Positions 1 to 5,609 of a stretch of 6,727 nt of DNA are shown here, piece after piece. How positions within the stretch are numbered: the first letter of the stretch is position 1; each line of letters starts with the position of its first letter. The notes below the pieces were generated by a model. It was not told where the DNA came from. It made no database searches and was given only the letters and a program-made list of their open reading frames with translations. Source of the DNA: Cellulomonas sp. (GTDB taxonomy: Bacteria; Actinomycetota; Actinomycetes; Actinomycetales; Cellulomonadaceae); contig JAPSIJ010000124.1 in assembly GCA_031178805.1 (NCBI GenBank), positions 1 to 6,727 on the forward strand, in the 5' to 3' direction. The position numbers and the translations under genes are program-made.

Positions 1-31
1 GCGGAGCGCGCGGGGGAGGCGCGCGCTCCGC
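1..31. repeat. GC-rich hairpin at the left edge
   Basis: Bases 1-11 (GCGGAGCGCGC) are the exact reverse complement of 21-31. Adding the 12/20 pair gives a 12-bp stem with a purine-rich 7-base loop (GGGGGAG). The structure may continue left of the window. It lies beyond the 3' end of the minus-strand channel gene, so it could be a terminator without a U tract, or belong to a gene outside the window. Seen directly; the function is inferred. Confidence 0.6.
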
Positions 32-45
32 ACGCGCTCCGCACG
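24..45. repeat. Two tandem copies of an 11-bp unit
   Basis: CGCTCCGCACG occurs at 24-34 and again at 35-45 with no spacer. The first copy overlaps the 3' arm of the edge hairpin (21-31). The second copy supplies the outer 5' arm of the larger hairpin to the right: 33-40 pairs with 113-120. The duplication therefore creates two competing partners for the GGAGCGCG sequences at 3-10 and 113-120. Confidence 0.6.
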
Positions 46-120
46 CGCCGAGACTGCAGAAGGTGCGCCTACCGAGACCTCGGAGGGCGCGTCTTCTGCA
101 GTCTCGGCGTCCGGAGCGCG
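33..120 (+). terminator. Long hairpin downstream of the channel gene, probable terminator
   Basis: Bases 46-62 pair perfectly with 93-109 (17 bp; each arm contains CTGCAG). The stem continues inward through 63/92 and 64/91, then 65-69 with 86-90, 70/85, an A-A mismatch, and 72-75 with 80-83, closing on a 4-base loop at 76-79. Outward, 33-40 pairs with 113-120 across a small internal loop. The non-Watson-Crick positions (45/110, 63/92, 64/91, 70/85) are all G-U pairs in RNA copied as the plus strand, but A-C mismatches in minus-strand RNA. The structure therefore folds best in a plus-strand transcript, perhaps from a gene left of the window converging on the channel gene. No U tract follows on either strand, which is common for actinobacterial terminators. 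It begins 3 bases beyond the minus-strand stop at 124-126. Confidence 0.6.
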
Positions 121-123
121 GGG

Positions 124-2048
124 TCAGGGGCGGTCGGGGCGGATCGGGGTGCTGCGGACCGAGCGGCGCGTCGGCGGGGCCGGCTGCTCGCCGGCGTCCG
201 CGGGGGCCTGCGCCTGCGCGCGGGTGGGCGCCGTGCCCGGAGCCGCCGGCCCGTCCGGCCCGTCCGGCACCGCGGGCTGCACCTGCGTGGTCTCCGCCGG
301 CACGGCCGGCAGCACGACGGTGCCGGGGTCCTCGGACGCCGGCGCGCTCTCTCCGGCGGCGCCGCTGCTCCGGCCCGGGACGGTGACCGGCGCGGACGCA
401 GCCTCCTCGGTGGCGGGCTGCTCGGTCGCGGGCTCGTCCTGCGGGTGCTCGCCCGTCGCGGGGGCGGCGGACGTCGCGCCGGCCGGGGTGGGTCCGCGGA
501 GGCGGCCGCCGTCGCGGTCGTCACCGGAGCGGTGCCCGAGGTCCCGCCCGCCGGCGTCGTGCCCGTCGCCGTGCCGGTCGCCGTGCCCGTCGCCGTGCCG
601 GTCGTCGTACCGGGGACCGCCAGCCCCGCGCCCGCCGAGGCGGCGTCGCCCGAGCCGTCGGCGGCCGACGGGACCGCCGCGGTGCCGGGCGCGGTCACGG
701 TCTGGATCCGCCGGCCGCCGGCCGAGCGGCCCGGCGACGGCTCCGTGTCGTCCCGCTGCTCGGCGGCGTGCTCCTCGCGCTCGGCGATCACGTCCTGCCC
801 CGGCCCCGCGAAGGAGCCGGCGCGCTGCTTGGCCTGCACGCTCCCGGTGAACAGCCGCGCGTCGAGCTGGCCGGTCTCGGGCCGCGGCTCGACGGCCGCG
901 TGCGCACCGGTCGCGGGCCGGCCGCCGCGCGCCGGCAGGTCCGCCACCGCCGGCAGCGGCGAGCCCTTCGTGGTCTCGATGCGGGTGCGCGGCAGTCCCT
1001 GCGGCGCGGACCGCTGCAGGTAGGCGACGAGGCCCTCGCGGATGTAGCAGCGCAGGTCGAACAGCGTCGGGGCGTCCACCGCGCTGGCGAGCGCCCGCAG
1101 CCGGACCCAGCCGTTCACCGCGTCCGTCACCTGCAGGATGCCGACCCGGTGGTCCCACAGGTCGGTGTCGTTCAGCAGCCGGTTCAGCTCGGCGCGCAGC
1201 TCGTCCACCGGCACCTGCCAGTCGACGTCCATCTCGACGGTGCCGAGCAGCTCGGCGGCGCGACGGGTCCAGTTCTCGAACGGGGTCTGCGTGAAGTAGG
1301 TCGACGGCAGGATCAGCCGGCGGTCGTCCCACAGGTGCACGACGACGTAGGTCAGGGTGATCTCCTCGATCCGCCCCCACTGCTGCTCGACGATCACCAC
1401 GTCGTCCACCCGGATGCCGTCGGTGAACGCGATCTGCAGCCCGGCGAACACGTTGGCCAGCGAGCTCTGCGCGGCGAGACCGGCGACGACCGACAGCACA
1501 CCGGCGGAGGCGAGCAGGCTGGCGCCGAACGCGCTCACCCCGGGGAAGGTCAGCAGCACCGCCGCGACGCCGACCACCACGAGGACGGCGACGGTGATCC
1601 GCCGGAGCAGCTGGATCTGGGTGCGCACCCGACGGGCGTGCCGGTTGTCCTTGACGTCCACCCGGTACCGGGACAGCGCGGCGTCCTCCGCCACGAACGC
1701 GAGCGTGCCGACCAACCAGGTCACCGCGCCGATCAGGGCGATCAGCAGCGCGTGCCCGAGGGCGCCCATCCAGCCGGAGGACTCCCAGGTGGCGTCCGGC
1801 ACCGACACCGCGAGCGCCACCCACACCGCGATCACGACGAGCACGGCGCGCAGCGGCCGCCTGGCGCGCTTGGCGAGGTCGGCGGCGACGAACGACTTCT
1901 TCGCCACGGACCGCACGAGCACGCCGATCACGACGGCGAGCAGCAGCGCGGCGAGCACCGCACCGACCACGGAGAGCACCGGCACCAGGACGTCCTGGGC
2001 CGCGTCGACGGTTCCTTCATCCACTGCAGCGAGCATCACGGCGCCCAT
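124..2048 (-). CDS. MscS-family mechanosensitive ion channel, frame broken in the C-terminal tail
   Basis: This is a membrane channel of the small-conductance mechanosensitive (MscS) family, which opens under membrane tension to release solutes after hypo-osmotic shock. Numbering from the ATG at 2048, hydrophobic helices lie near residues 20-46, 66-84, 98-120 and 150-168. The Gly/Ala-rich pore helix with the start of the beta domain runs about 172-215 (AAQSSLANVFAGLQIAFTDG). The MscS beta domain follows to about 260 (WGRIEEI, LILPSTYF), then an alpha/beta domain to about 350. From about 365 the protein is low-complexity tail. The original frame reads sensibly to about residue 520 (near 490). 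Beyond that it turns into an Arg/Pro-rich shadow running to a stop at 69-71, inside the downstream hairpin. The neighbouring frame instead gives an acidic Pro/Ala/Glu tail with near-complete GC3 ending at TGA 124-126. Joined with one extra base, the product is 641 residues. The channel domain itself looks intact. The start is uncertain: the ATG at 2036 has a slightly better Shine-Dalgarno (GGATGGG). If read without repair, the CDS would be 69-2048 (659 residues). Confidence 0.85.
478..495 (-). other. Apparent -1 frameshift site in the channel tail
   Basis: On the minus strand this reads GAC CCA CCC CGG in the upstream frame (D-P-P-R, then an Arg/Pro-rich stretch). One extra C in the C3 run (490-492 on the plus strand) would give GAC CCC ACC CCG GCC (D-P-T-P-A), which runs straight into the high-GC3 acidic tail. 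An extra C in the neighbouring C4 run (485-488) would work equally well. Homopolymer contraction, either as a mutation or as a sequencing error, is the simplest explanation. The exact base is uncertain by about 15-20 bases. Confidence 0.7.
553..612 (-). repeat. 12-bp tandem repeat coding for Gly-Thr-Ala-Thr units
   Basis: Three nearly identical 12-mers (GTCGCCGTGCCS on the plus strand) lie at 565-576, 577-588 and 589-600. Degenerate copies flank them at 553-564 and 601-612. The last base alternates G/C/G. On the coding strand they give the repeated GTAT stretch near residues 480-498 of the channel tail. Because the unit is four codons, copy-number change by slippage keeps the frame. Confidence 0.85.
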
Positions 2049-2144
2049 CCGACCACGCCCGCGCGAGGGCCGACCACCGCAGGGCGGCCTCGGGCGGGAC
2101 CCTCCGCACGACCTGCACACGCCACCCCGGCCCGGGCGGCGGGA

Positions 2145-2157
2145 CGCACCGGGTGCG
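2145..2157. promoter_or_regulatory. 13-bp dyad, possible operator
   Basis: CGCACC at 2145-2150 and GGTGCG at 2152-2157 are perfect inverted arms around a single G. The dyad lies 60 bases before the kinase start and about 97 bases from the channel start. That is a plausible regulator-binding position, but in DNA of this composition a 6-bp dyad can arise by chance. Confidence 0.25.
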
Positions 2158-2204
2158 GGCGCGCGCGGCCCGGGCGAGCATGAGGGCCAGGCCCCGACGC
2201 CGGC

Positions 2205-2210
2205 AGGAGG
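2205..2210 (+). promoter_or_regulatory. Shine-Dalgarno AGGAGG for the PfkB kinase
   Basis: AGGAGG ends 6 bases before the GTG at 2217. This near-consensus site fixes the GTG as the start, because no ATG is available in frame nearby. Confidence 0.85.
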
Positions 2211-2216
2211 ACCGCC

Positions 2217-3230
2217 GTGCCCACCACCCGCCGCCCCCGCGTCTGCGTGCTCGCCCCGACGCCGCTGCTCACGGTGACGCTGGAGAGCGGTCCCGGCGAG
2301 GACTCCCCCGAGCTGCACGTGCACCCGGGCGGGCAGGGGCTGTGGGTGGCGAGGATGGCCGAGGCCCTGGGCGCCGAGGTGGTGGTCTGCGGGCCGTTCG
2401 GCGGCGAGACCGGCACGGTCCTGGCCCACACGGCGGAGCAGGAGGGCCTGCGGATCCGCCGGGTCGGCTACGCGGGCGGCAACGGCGCGTACGTGCACGA
2501 CCGGCGGGAGGGCGAGCGCGCCGAGGTGGCGACCGTGCGGCCCGCGCGCCTGAACCGGCACGAGATCGACGACCTCTACACCACGGTGCTGGTCGAGGCG
2601 CTGGACGCCGACGTGTGCGTGATCACCGGGGCGGACCCCGCGGAGCTGCTGCCGCCGTCGTTCGTGGGCCGGTTGGTCGGCGACCTGCGCGCGGCGGGCG
2701 TGACCACCGTCGCGGACCTGTCCGGGGAGGCCGCCGAGGAGGCGGCGCGGGCAGGCGTGGACGTGCTGAAGATGTCGCACGAGGAGCTCGTCGGCGCGGG
2801 CCTCGCCGACGACGACTCGGTCGCCGCGCTCCGCACGGGCGCGCGCCGGCTGCTGCGCCTGGAGCCGGGACTGCCCGAGGGCCACGGCGACGACCACCCC
2901 GACGACGAGGCCGAGGCGGCGGCGGAGACCGCGGGCCGCGTCGGCGCGGTGCTGGTGTCCCGGGCCGCGGAGCCCGCGCTGCTCGTGACCCGGTCCGGCG
3001 TCTCGGAGCTGGTCGCCCCGTCGGTGACCACGGTGGACCACCGCGGTGCCGGGGACTCGATGACGGCGGGCACGGCGGTCGGCGTCGGCCGGGGGCTGGC
3101 GCTCACCGAGGCCGCCCGCCTCGGCGCCGCGGCCGGCGCGCTGAACGTGACCCGGCACGGGCTCGGCACGGGCCACCGGGAGCAGATCGAGCGGTTCGCC
3201 GAGCAGGTCGAGGTGCGGGAGGTCGGCTGA
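2217..3230 (+). CDS. PfkB/ribokinase-family sugar kinase (1-phosphofructokinase-like)
   Basis: This 337-residue protein belongs to the PfkB family, which phosphorylates sugars or sugar phosphates with ATP in the cytoplasm. The N-terminal substrate motif is PGGQGLW at 37-43, followed by the VARMAEALG helix. DLSGE at 167-171 and KMSHEEL at 185-191 match the family's D-x-S-G and K-P-N-x-x-E-L positions. The C-terminal signature HRGAGDSMTAG at 275-285 contains the anion hole and the presumed catalytic base Asp280. Two things are odd. The usual GGKGxN is GGQGLW, so the Lys and Asn that contact sugar in relatives are Gln40 and Trp43. There is also a His/Asp/Glu-rich stretch at about 220-237, between the K-x-x-x-x-E-L motif and the ATP-site strands, which looks like an insertion. 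The catalytic residues are present, so an active kinase with altered substrate is more likely than a dead one. surE follows 49 bases downstream on the same strand. The substrate cannot be named from sequence. Confidence 0.85.
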   Translation: MPTTRRPRVCVLAPTPLLTVTLESGPGEDSPELHVHPGGQGLWVARMAEALGAEVVVCGPFGGETGTVLAHTAEQEGLRIRRVGYAGGNGAYVHDRREGERAEVATVRPARLNRHEIDDLYTTVLVEALDADVCVITGADPAELLPPSFVGRLVGDLRAAGVTTVADLSGEAAEEAARAGVDVLKMSHEELVGAGLADDDSVAALRTGARRLLRLEPGLPEGHGDDHPDDEAEAAAETAGRVGAVLVSRAAEPALLVTRSGVSELVAPSVTTVDHRGAGDSMTAGTAVGVGRGLALTEAARLGAAAGALNVTRHGLGTGHREQIERFAEQVEVREVG

Positions 3231-3247
3231 CCCCCGCGGGACGAGAC

Positions 3248-3266
3248 GCCGGGCGCCGCGCCCGGC
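3248..3266 (+). terminator. Tight hairpin between the kinase and surE
   Basis: GCCGGGCG (3248-3255) and CGCCCGGC (3259-3266) form a perfect 8-bp all-GC stem with a 3-base loop. It ends one base before the surE Shine-Dalgarno. No U tract follows. It could reduce read-through from the kinase gene, protect an mRNA 3' end, or modulate ribosome access to surE. The structure is directly visible; its role is inferred. Confidence 0.45.
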
Positions 3267-3267
3267 C

Positions 3268-3275
3268 GGAGGGAG
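3268..3275 (+). promoter_or_regulatory. Shine-Dalgarno GGAGGGAG for surE
   Basis: The GGAGG core at 3268-3272 lies 7 bases before the ATG at 3280 and supports that start. The site directly abuts the preceding hairpin. Confidence 0.8.
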
Positions 3276-3279
3276 CACG

Positions 3280-4050
3280 ATGCGGGTCCTGGTGACGAAC
3301 GACGACGGGATCGCCTCGCCGGGGCTCGCGGTTCTGGCCCGCGCGGCGCTGGCCGCGGGGGCCGACGAGGTGGTGGTCGCCGCGCCGGAGCGGGACTCCA
3401 GCGGCGCGAGCGCGTCCCTGATCGGGGCGGAGCAGGACGGCCGGCTCGTCGTGGCCCGCACGGACGCCCCCGGCCTGCCCGACGGCGTCGCGTCCTACGC
3501 CGTCCGCTCCGCGCCCGCGATGATCGCGTTCGTCGCCGCGCACGGCGGCTTCGGGGCGGTGCCGGACCTGCTGCTGTCCGGGGTGAACCGCGGCGCGAAC
3601 ACCGGGCACGCGGTGCTGCACTCCGGGACGGTGGGCGCTGCCCTGTCGGCCGCCACCCACGGCATCCGGGGGCTCGCCGTGTCGCTCGCCGCGGCGGACC
3701 CGCAGCACTGGGCGACCGCCGAGCGCTGGACCGGGCACGTCCTGGACTGGCTGGCCGGCCGGCCGGCGCAGGCGGACCGGGTGGTGAACCTCAACGTGCC
3801 CGACCGCCCGCTGGCCGAGGTCCTCGGCCTGCGCAGCGCGCCCCTCGCGGCGTTCGGGGCGGTGCAGGCGCGGGTGGACGAGCTCGAGGGCGGCGACCTG
3901 ATGCTCAGCTACGAGGAGATCGCCGCCGAGCGGGACCCGGACACCGACGCGGGGCTGCTGGCGGCCGGCTGGGCGACGGTCACCCTGCTGCACGCCCCGG
4001 CCTTCGACGCCGGCGCCGAGCTGCCGGAGCACCCGGCCCCGCTGACCTGA
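3280..4050 (+). CDS. surE: 5'/3'-nucleotidase SurE
   Basis: SurE is a divalent-metal-dependent phosphatase that removes phosphate from nucleoside 5'- and 3'-monophosphates; some members also act on polyphosphate. It is cytoplasmic. This copy is 256 residues, the usual family length, and starts with the diagnostic MRVLVTNDDG. Metal ligands are Asp8 and Asp9 in NDDG, a Ser in APERDSSG (Ser41 most likely), and Asn103 in SGVNRGANTG. HSGTVGAA (114-121) and NLNVP (170-174) are further SurE hallmarks. All catalytic positions are present. The stop codon is part of the hairpin shared with the convergent carotenoid operon. It may be co-transcribed with the upstream kinase (49-base gap), although the hairpin in the gap could separate them. 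The shared orientation suggests a housekeeping role in sugar-phosphate or nucleotide turnover rather than carotenoid synthesis. Confidence 0.95.
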   Translation: MRVLVTNDDGIASPGLAVLARAALAAGADEVVVAAPERDSSGASASLIGAEQDGRLVVARTDAPGLPDGVASYAVRSAPAMIAFVAAHGGFGAVPDLLLSGVNRGANTGHAVLHSGTVGAALSAATHGIRGLAVSLAAADPQHWATAERWTGHVLDWLAGRPAQADRVVNLNVPDRPLAEVLGLRSAPLAAFGAVQARVDELEGGDLMLSYEEIAAERDPDTDAGLLAAGWATVTLLHAPAFDAGAELPEHPAPLT

Positions 4051-4074
4051 CGCGCCCGGGCGGCCGGGCTCAGG
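4046..4074. terminator. Bidirectional hairpin overlapping both convergent stop codons
   Basis: GCCCGG (4054-4059) pairs with CCGGGC (4064-4069) around a GCGG loop. Immediately outside, CCTGA (4046-4050) pairs with TCAGG (4070-4074), leaving only a 3-base CGC bulge on the left. The outer arms contain the surE TGA (4048-4050) and the TGA of the elongase gene (4070-4072 on the minus strand). The near-symmetry and position between convergent genes suggest one terminator serving both strands. No U tract is present. Confidence 0.6.
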
Positions 4075-4942
4075 AGGTGAGGGCGATCGCGATCAGCAGC
4101 ATGGTCACCAGGAAGCCCACCACCAGGTTCAGCCAGAGGAACGTCCGCCAGCCCGCGTTGGCGCGCTCGCAGTCGGCGTCCCTCACGGACCAGAACCGGG
4201 CGGTGCTCGCCGCGTAGGCCAGCGGCAGCACGGCCGCGAGCCACCCCGGCCACGGGAGCGCGAGCAGCACCACCGCCGCGAGCACGTACCCGGCGGTGGC
4301 AGCGACCACGGTGGCGTGCGCGCCGAGCACGGTGGCCACCGAGCCGATGCCGCCCTCCCGGTCCGCCCGGACGTCCTGCACCGCGCCGAACGCGTGCGAC
4401 GCCATCCCCCACAGCACGAACGCCACCAGCACCGGCCACACCGACCGGGCGCCGAGGTCCGCGCCGGTGAGCACCAGCGCGTAGAGCAGCGGTCCGACGA
4501 AGTGCATCGCCGAGGTCGCCGAGTCCAGCACCGGGCGCTCCTTGAACCGCAGCACCGGCGCGGAGTACGCGACCACGAGGAACACCACCAGCGCGAGGGT
4601 CAGCCCCGCGGCCGGCGAGCCCGCGGCCAGCAGGTACGCCAGGAACGGCAGCACGGACAGCGCGCTCGCCCACAGGATCCGCCGGTGGACGGCGCGCGCG
4701 GCGGACGGGTCGACCAGGCCGCCCTCGATGCCGCCCTTGCGCGGGTTGCGCAGGTCCGAGGCGTAGTCGAACACGTCGTTCACGCCGTACATCAGCAGGT
4801 TGTACGGCACCAGGAAGAACAGCGTGCCGATCACGAACGTCGCGTCGACGCGGCCCTCGGTCGCCAGCAGGTAGCCGGCGGCGAACGGGTAGGCGGTGTT
4901 GATCCACGAGAACGGCCGGCTGGCCGCGAGCACCTGCCTCAC
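4070..4942 (-). CDS. crtEb: Lycopene elongase, UbiA-type prenyltransferase (C50 carotenoid)
   Basis: This 290-residue polytopic membrane protein of the UbiA superfamily is predicted to add C5 (dimethylallyl) units to the ends of lycopene, the step that makes C50 carotenoids. SRPFSWINTAYPFAAGYLL opens the protein at 8-26. The first Asp-rich motif is NDVFDYASD (55-63), followed by LRNPRKGGIEG (64-74), which I recognise as typical of the CrtEb/LbtA/CrtE2 lycopene elongases. The second Asp motif is DVRAD (190-194). Several hydrophobic segments fill the rest, including the last 25 residues. The GTG at 4942 is preferred: it overlaps the previous gene's stop as GTGA, has GGAGGA 6 bases upstream, and the SRPFSW motif begins at residue 8. 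The frame stays open upstream to 5212, but that part is an Arg-rich shadow of the preceding gene. A generic UbiA function is possible, but the motif and operon favour the elongase. Confidence 0.9.
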   Translation of the reverse strand: MRQVLAASRPFSWINTAYPFAAGYLLATEGRVDATFVIGTLFFLVPYNLLMYGVNDVFDYASDLRNPRKGGIEGGLVDPSAARAVHRRILWASALSVLPFLAYLLAAGSPAAGLTLALVVFLVVAYSAPVLRFKERPVLDSATSAMHFVGPLLYALVLTGADLGARSVWPVLVAFVLWGMASHAFGAVQDVRADREGGIGSVATVLGAHATVVAATAGYVLAAVVLLALPWPGWLAAVLPLAYAASTARFWSVRDADCERANAGWRTFLWLNLVVGFLVTMLLIAIALTS

Positions 4943-5265
4943 GCGGCGTCCTCCGTCGTCGTCGCGGCGGCCCGGGCGGCCTCGCGGTGCTCCAGCACGG
5001 TCCACAGCACCGGCATCGCGAGCGCCGCGGCGATCGCGTAGGCGAAGTCCTCCAGCGGGGCCCCCCACAGGTAGACGCCGAGGATCTTGTCCTCGTCGAA
5101 GACGTACAGGTCGGCGGCGATCATCAGGGTGTCGAACACCATGGTGAGCACGCACAGCACGAGCGCCCCGCCGACCACGGGACCGGGGTGCAGCCGGCGC
5201 AGCACCCGCCACGACACGGCCAGCAGCACGGCCAGCACGAGCAGGTTCAGCACGATGTTCGTCAC
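4939..5265 (-). CDS. crtYf: Lycopene cyclase domain subunit, CrtYf/CrtYd-like
   Basis: This small 108-residue membrane protein is one half of the heterodimeric lycopene cyclase used by actinobacteria, closing the end rings of lycopene or its C50 derivative. About three hydrophobic helices are visible (roughly 3-20, 29-50 and 73-90). The conserved acidic motif is PLEDFAY (70-76), equivalent to P-x-E-(E/D) in the family. MVFDTLMI (42-49) and DLYVFDEDKILG (52-63) also fit. The GTG at 5265 forms a GTGA overlap with the upstream gene's stop and has a good Shine-Dalgarno. The downstream elongase starts within its stop codon. The e/f name follows gene order in Corynebacterium (crtI-crtYe-crtYf-crtEb). 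The sequence does not show whether the ring made is beta, epsilon or gamma. Confidence 0.85.
   Translation of the reverse strand: MTNIVLNLLVLAVLLAVSWRVLRRLHPGPVVGGALVLCVLTMVFDTLMIAADLYVFDEDKILGVYLWGAPLEDFAYAIAAALAMPVLWTVLEHREAARAAATTTEDAA
4949..4954 (-). promoter_or_regulatory. Shine-Dalgarno GGAGGA for the elongase gene
   Basis: On the minus strand GGAGGA ends 6 bases before the GTG at 4942, inside the 3' end of the upstream cyclase gene. It decides the start and supports re-initiation after the overlapping stop. Confidence 0.8.
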
Positions 5266-5609
5266 CGGGCCACCTCCCCGGCCGCGCGGGTGCGCCGGGC
5301 GGCGAGCACCCGGTCGAGCCCGCGCCACGCCAGCAGCGCGTTGTAGCAGAGCAGCGTGAGGAACACCGCCTCCTCGACCGGGAGGTCCGGCGCCAGCAGC
5401 AGGCCGGTCATGTGCGGGCTCTCGCCGCGCGCGAAGATGCCCAGCAGCAGCCCGGCGACGTCCCAGGCGAGGAAGCCGACCACCCCGACGCCGACGCAGA
5501 CCGCGGCGCGGCGCGGGTGCGCCCAGAACGCCAGCCGCCACCGGTGGTCGATCACGGCGAGGCCGCTCAGGGCCACCAGCAGGGCACCGAGGTAGGCGAA
5601 CCCCGTCAC
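5262..5609 (-). CDS. crtYe: Lycopene cyclase domain subunit, CrtYe/CrtYc-like
   Basis: This 115-residue membrane protein is the partner half of the heterodimeric lycopene cyclase. Hydrophobic helices lie at about 3-20, 35-60 and 78-94. The conserved acidic motif DLPVEEAVF is at 75-83, with the Glu pair at 79-80 expected in the active site. FLAWDVAG (46-53) and HMTGLLLAPDLPVEE (66-80) fit the CrtYc/CrtYe pattern. The C-terminal 20 residues are basic and probably cytoplasmic. The GTG at 5609 overlaps the crtI stop as GTGA. Only a weak G-rich sequence precedes it (GCGGGGGC), so translation may depend on ribosomes finishing crtI. A longer frame continues upstream to 6389 but is a shadow of crtI. 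Confidence 0.85.
   Translation of the reverse strand: MTGFAYLGALLVALSGLAVIDHRWRLAFWAHPRRAAVCVGVGVVGFLAWDVAGLLLGIFARGESPHMTGLLLAPDLPVEEAVFLTLLCYNALLAWRGLDRVLAARRTRAAGEVAR
5273..5279 (-). promoter_or_regulatory. Shine-Dalgarno GGGGAGG for the crtYf-like gene
   Basis: On the minus strand GGGGAGG ends 7 bases before the GTG at 5265. It supports this start over in-frame codons further upstream, which lie in an Arg-rich shadow. Confidence 0.75.

Larger units (their letters stand above)
2049..2216. promoter_or_regulatory. Divergent intergenic region between the channel and kinase genes
   Basis: These 168 bases separate two divergent genes and so should contain promoters for both. No AT-rich -10 box or clear -35/-10 pair is visible on either strand, which is usual for high-GC actinomycetes. 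The only notable elements are a small dyad at 2145-2157 and a strong ribosome binding site just before the kinase gene. The promoter role is inferred from gene orientation. Confidence 0.5.

Noticed and set aside
1..123. Mobile-element end or CRISPR repeats at the left edge
   Set aside because: There is no transposase, no target duplication and no regularly spaced repeats; the inverted repeats fit a terminator better.
248..265. Short 9-bp tandem repeat (GGCCCGTCC-like) in the channel tail
   Set aside because: Only two copies encoding a Pro-Asp-Gly repeat; ordinary for a Pro-rich tail.
478..500. Programmed -1 ribosomal frameshifting
   Set aside because: No X-XXY-YYZ slippery heptamer is in the correct phase and no obvious downstream stimulator is seen; loss of one C is simpler.
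63..850. Plus-strand frames opposite the channel tail (63-386, 149-850, 445-1023)
   Set aside because: They are low-complexity Arg/Pro/Ala products antisense to the tail, without ribosome binding sites or domains.
768..2183. Plus-strand 471-residue open frame opposite the channel
   Set aside because: It is the antisense of a clear MscS coding region, rich in His/Arg/Gln/Asp, with no domain and no ribosome binding site.
2153..3295. Plus-strand 380-residue frame overlapping the kinase
   Set aside because: It is extremely Arg/Gly-rich and out of frame with the PfkB motifs, so it is a shadow.
2049..3461. Long minus-strand open frame continuing upstream of the channel, across the kinase and into surE (giving over 1,100 residues)
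   Set aside because: The part above 2048 is His/Arg/Gly-rich antisense of the kinase and surE genes, with no recognisable domain. Missing stop codons are expected in DNA this GC-rich.
3748..3768. GGCC-rich run within surE
   Set aside because: It lies in frame in coding sequence (Leu-Ala-Gly-Arg-Pro) and reflects base composition.
3103..4032. Minus-strand 309-residue frame opposite surE
   Set aside because: It is the antisense of a complete SurE with all its motifs; its composition is typical of a shadow frame.
4943..5212. N-terminal extension of the elongase frame
   Set aside because: It overlaps the cyclase subunit gene completely, is Arg-rich, and the GTG at 4942 with GGAGGA explains the start.
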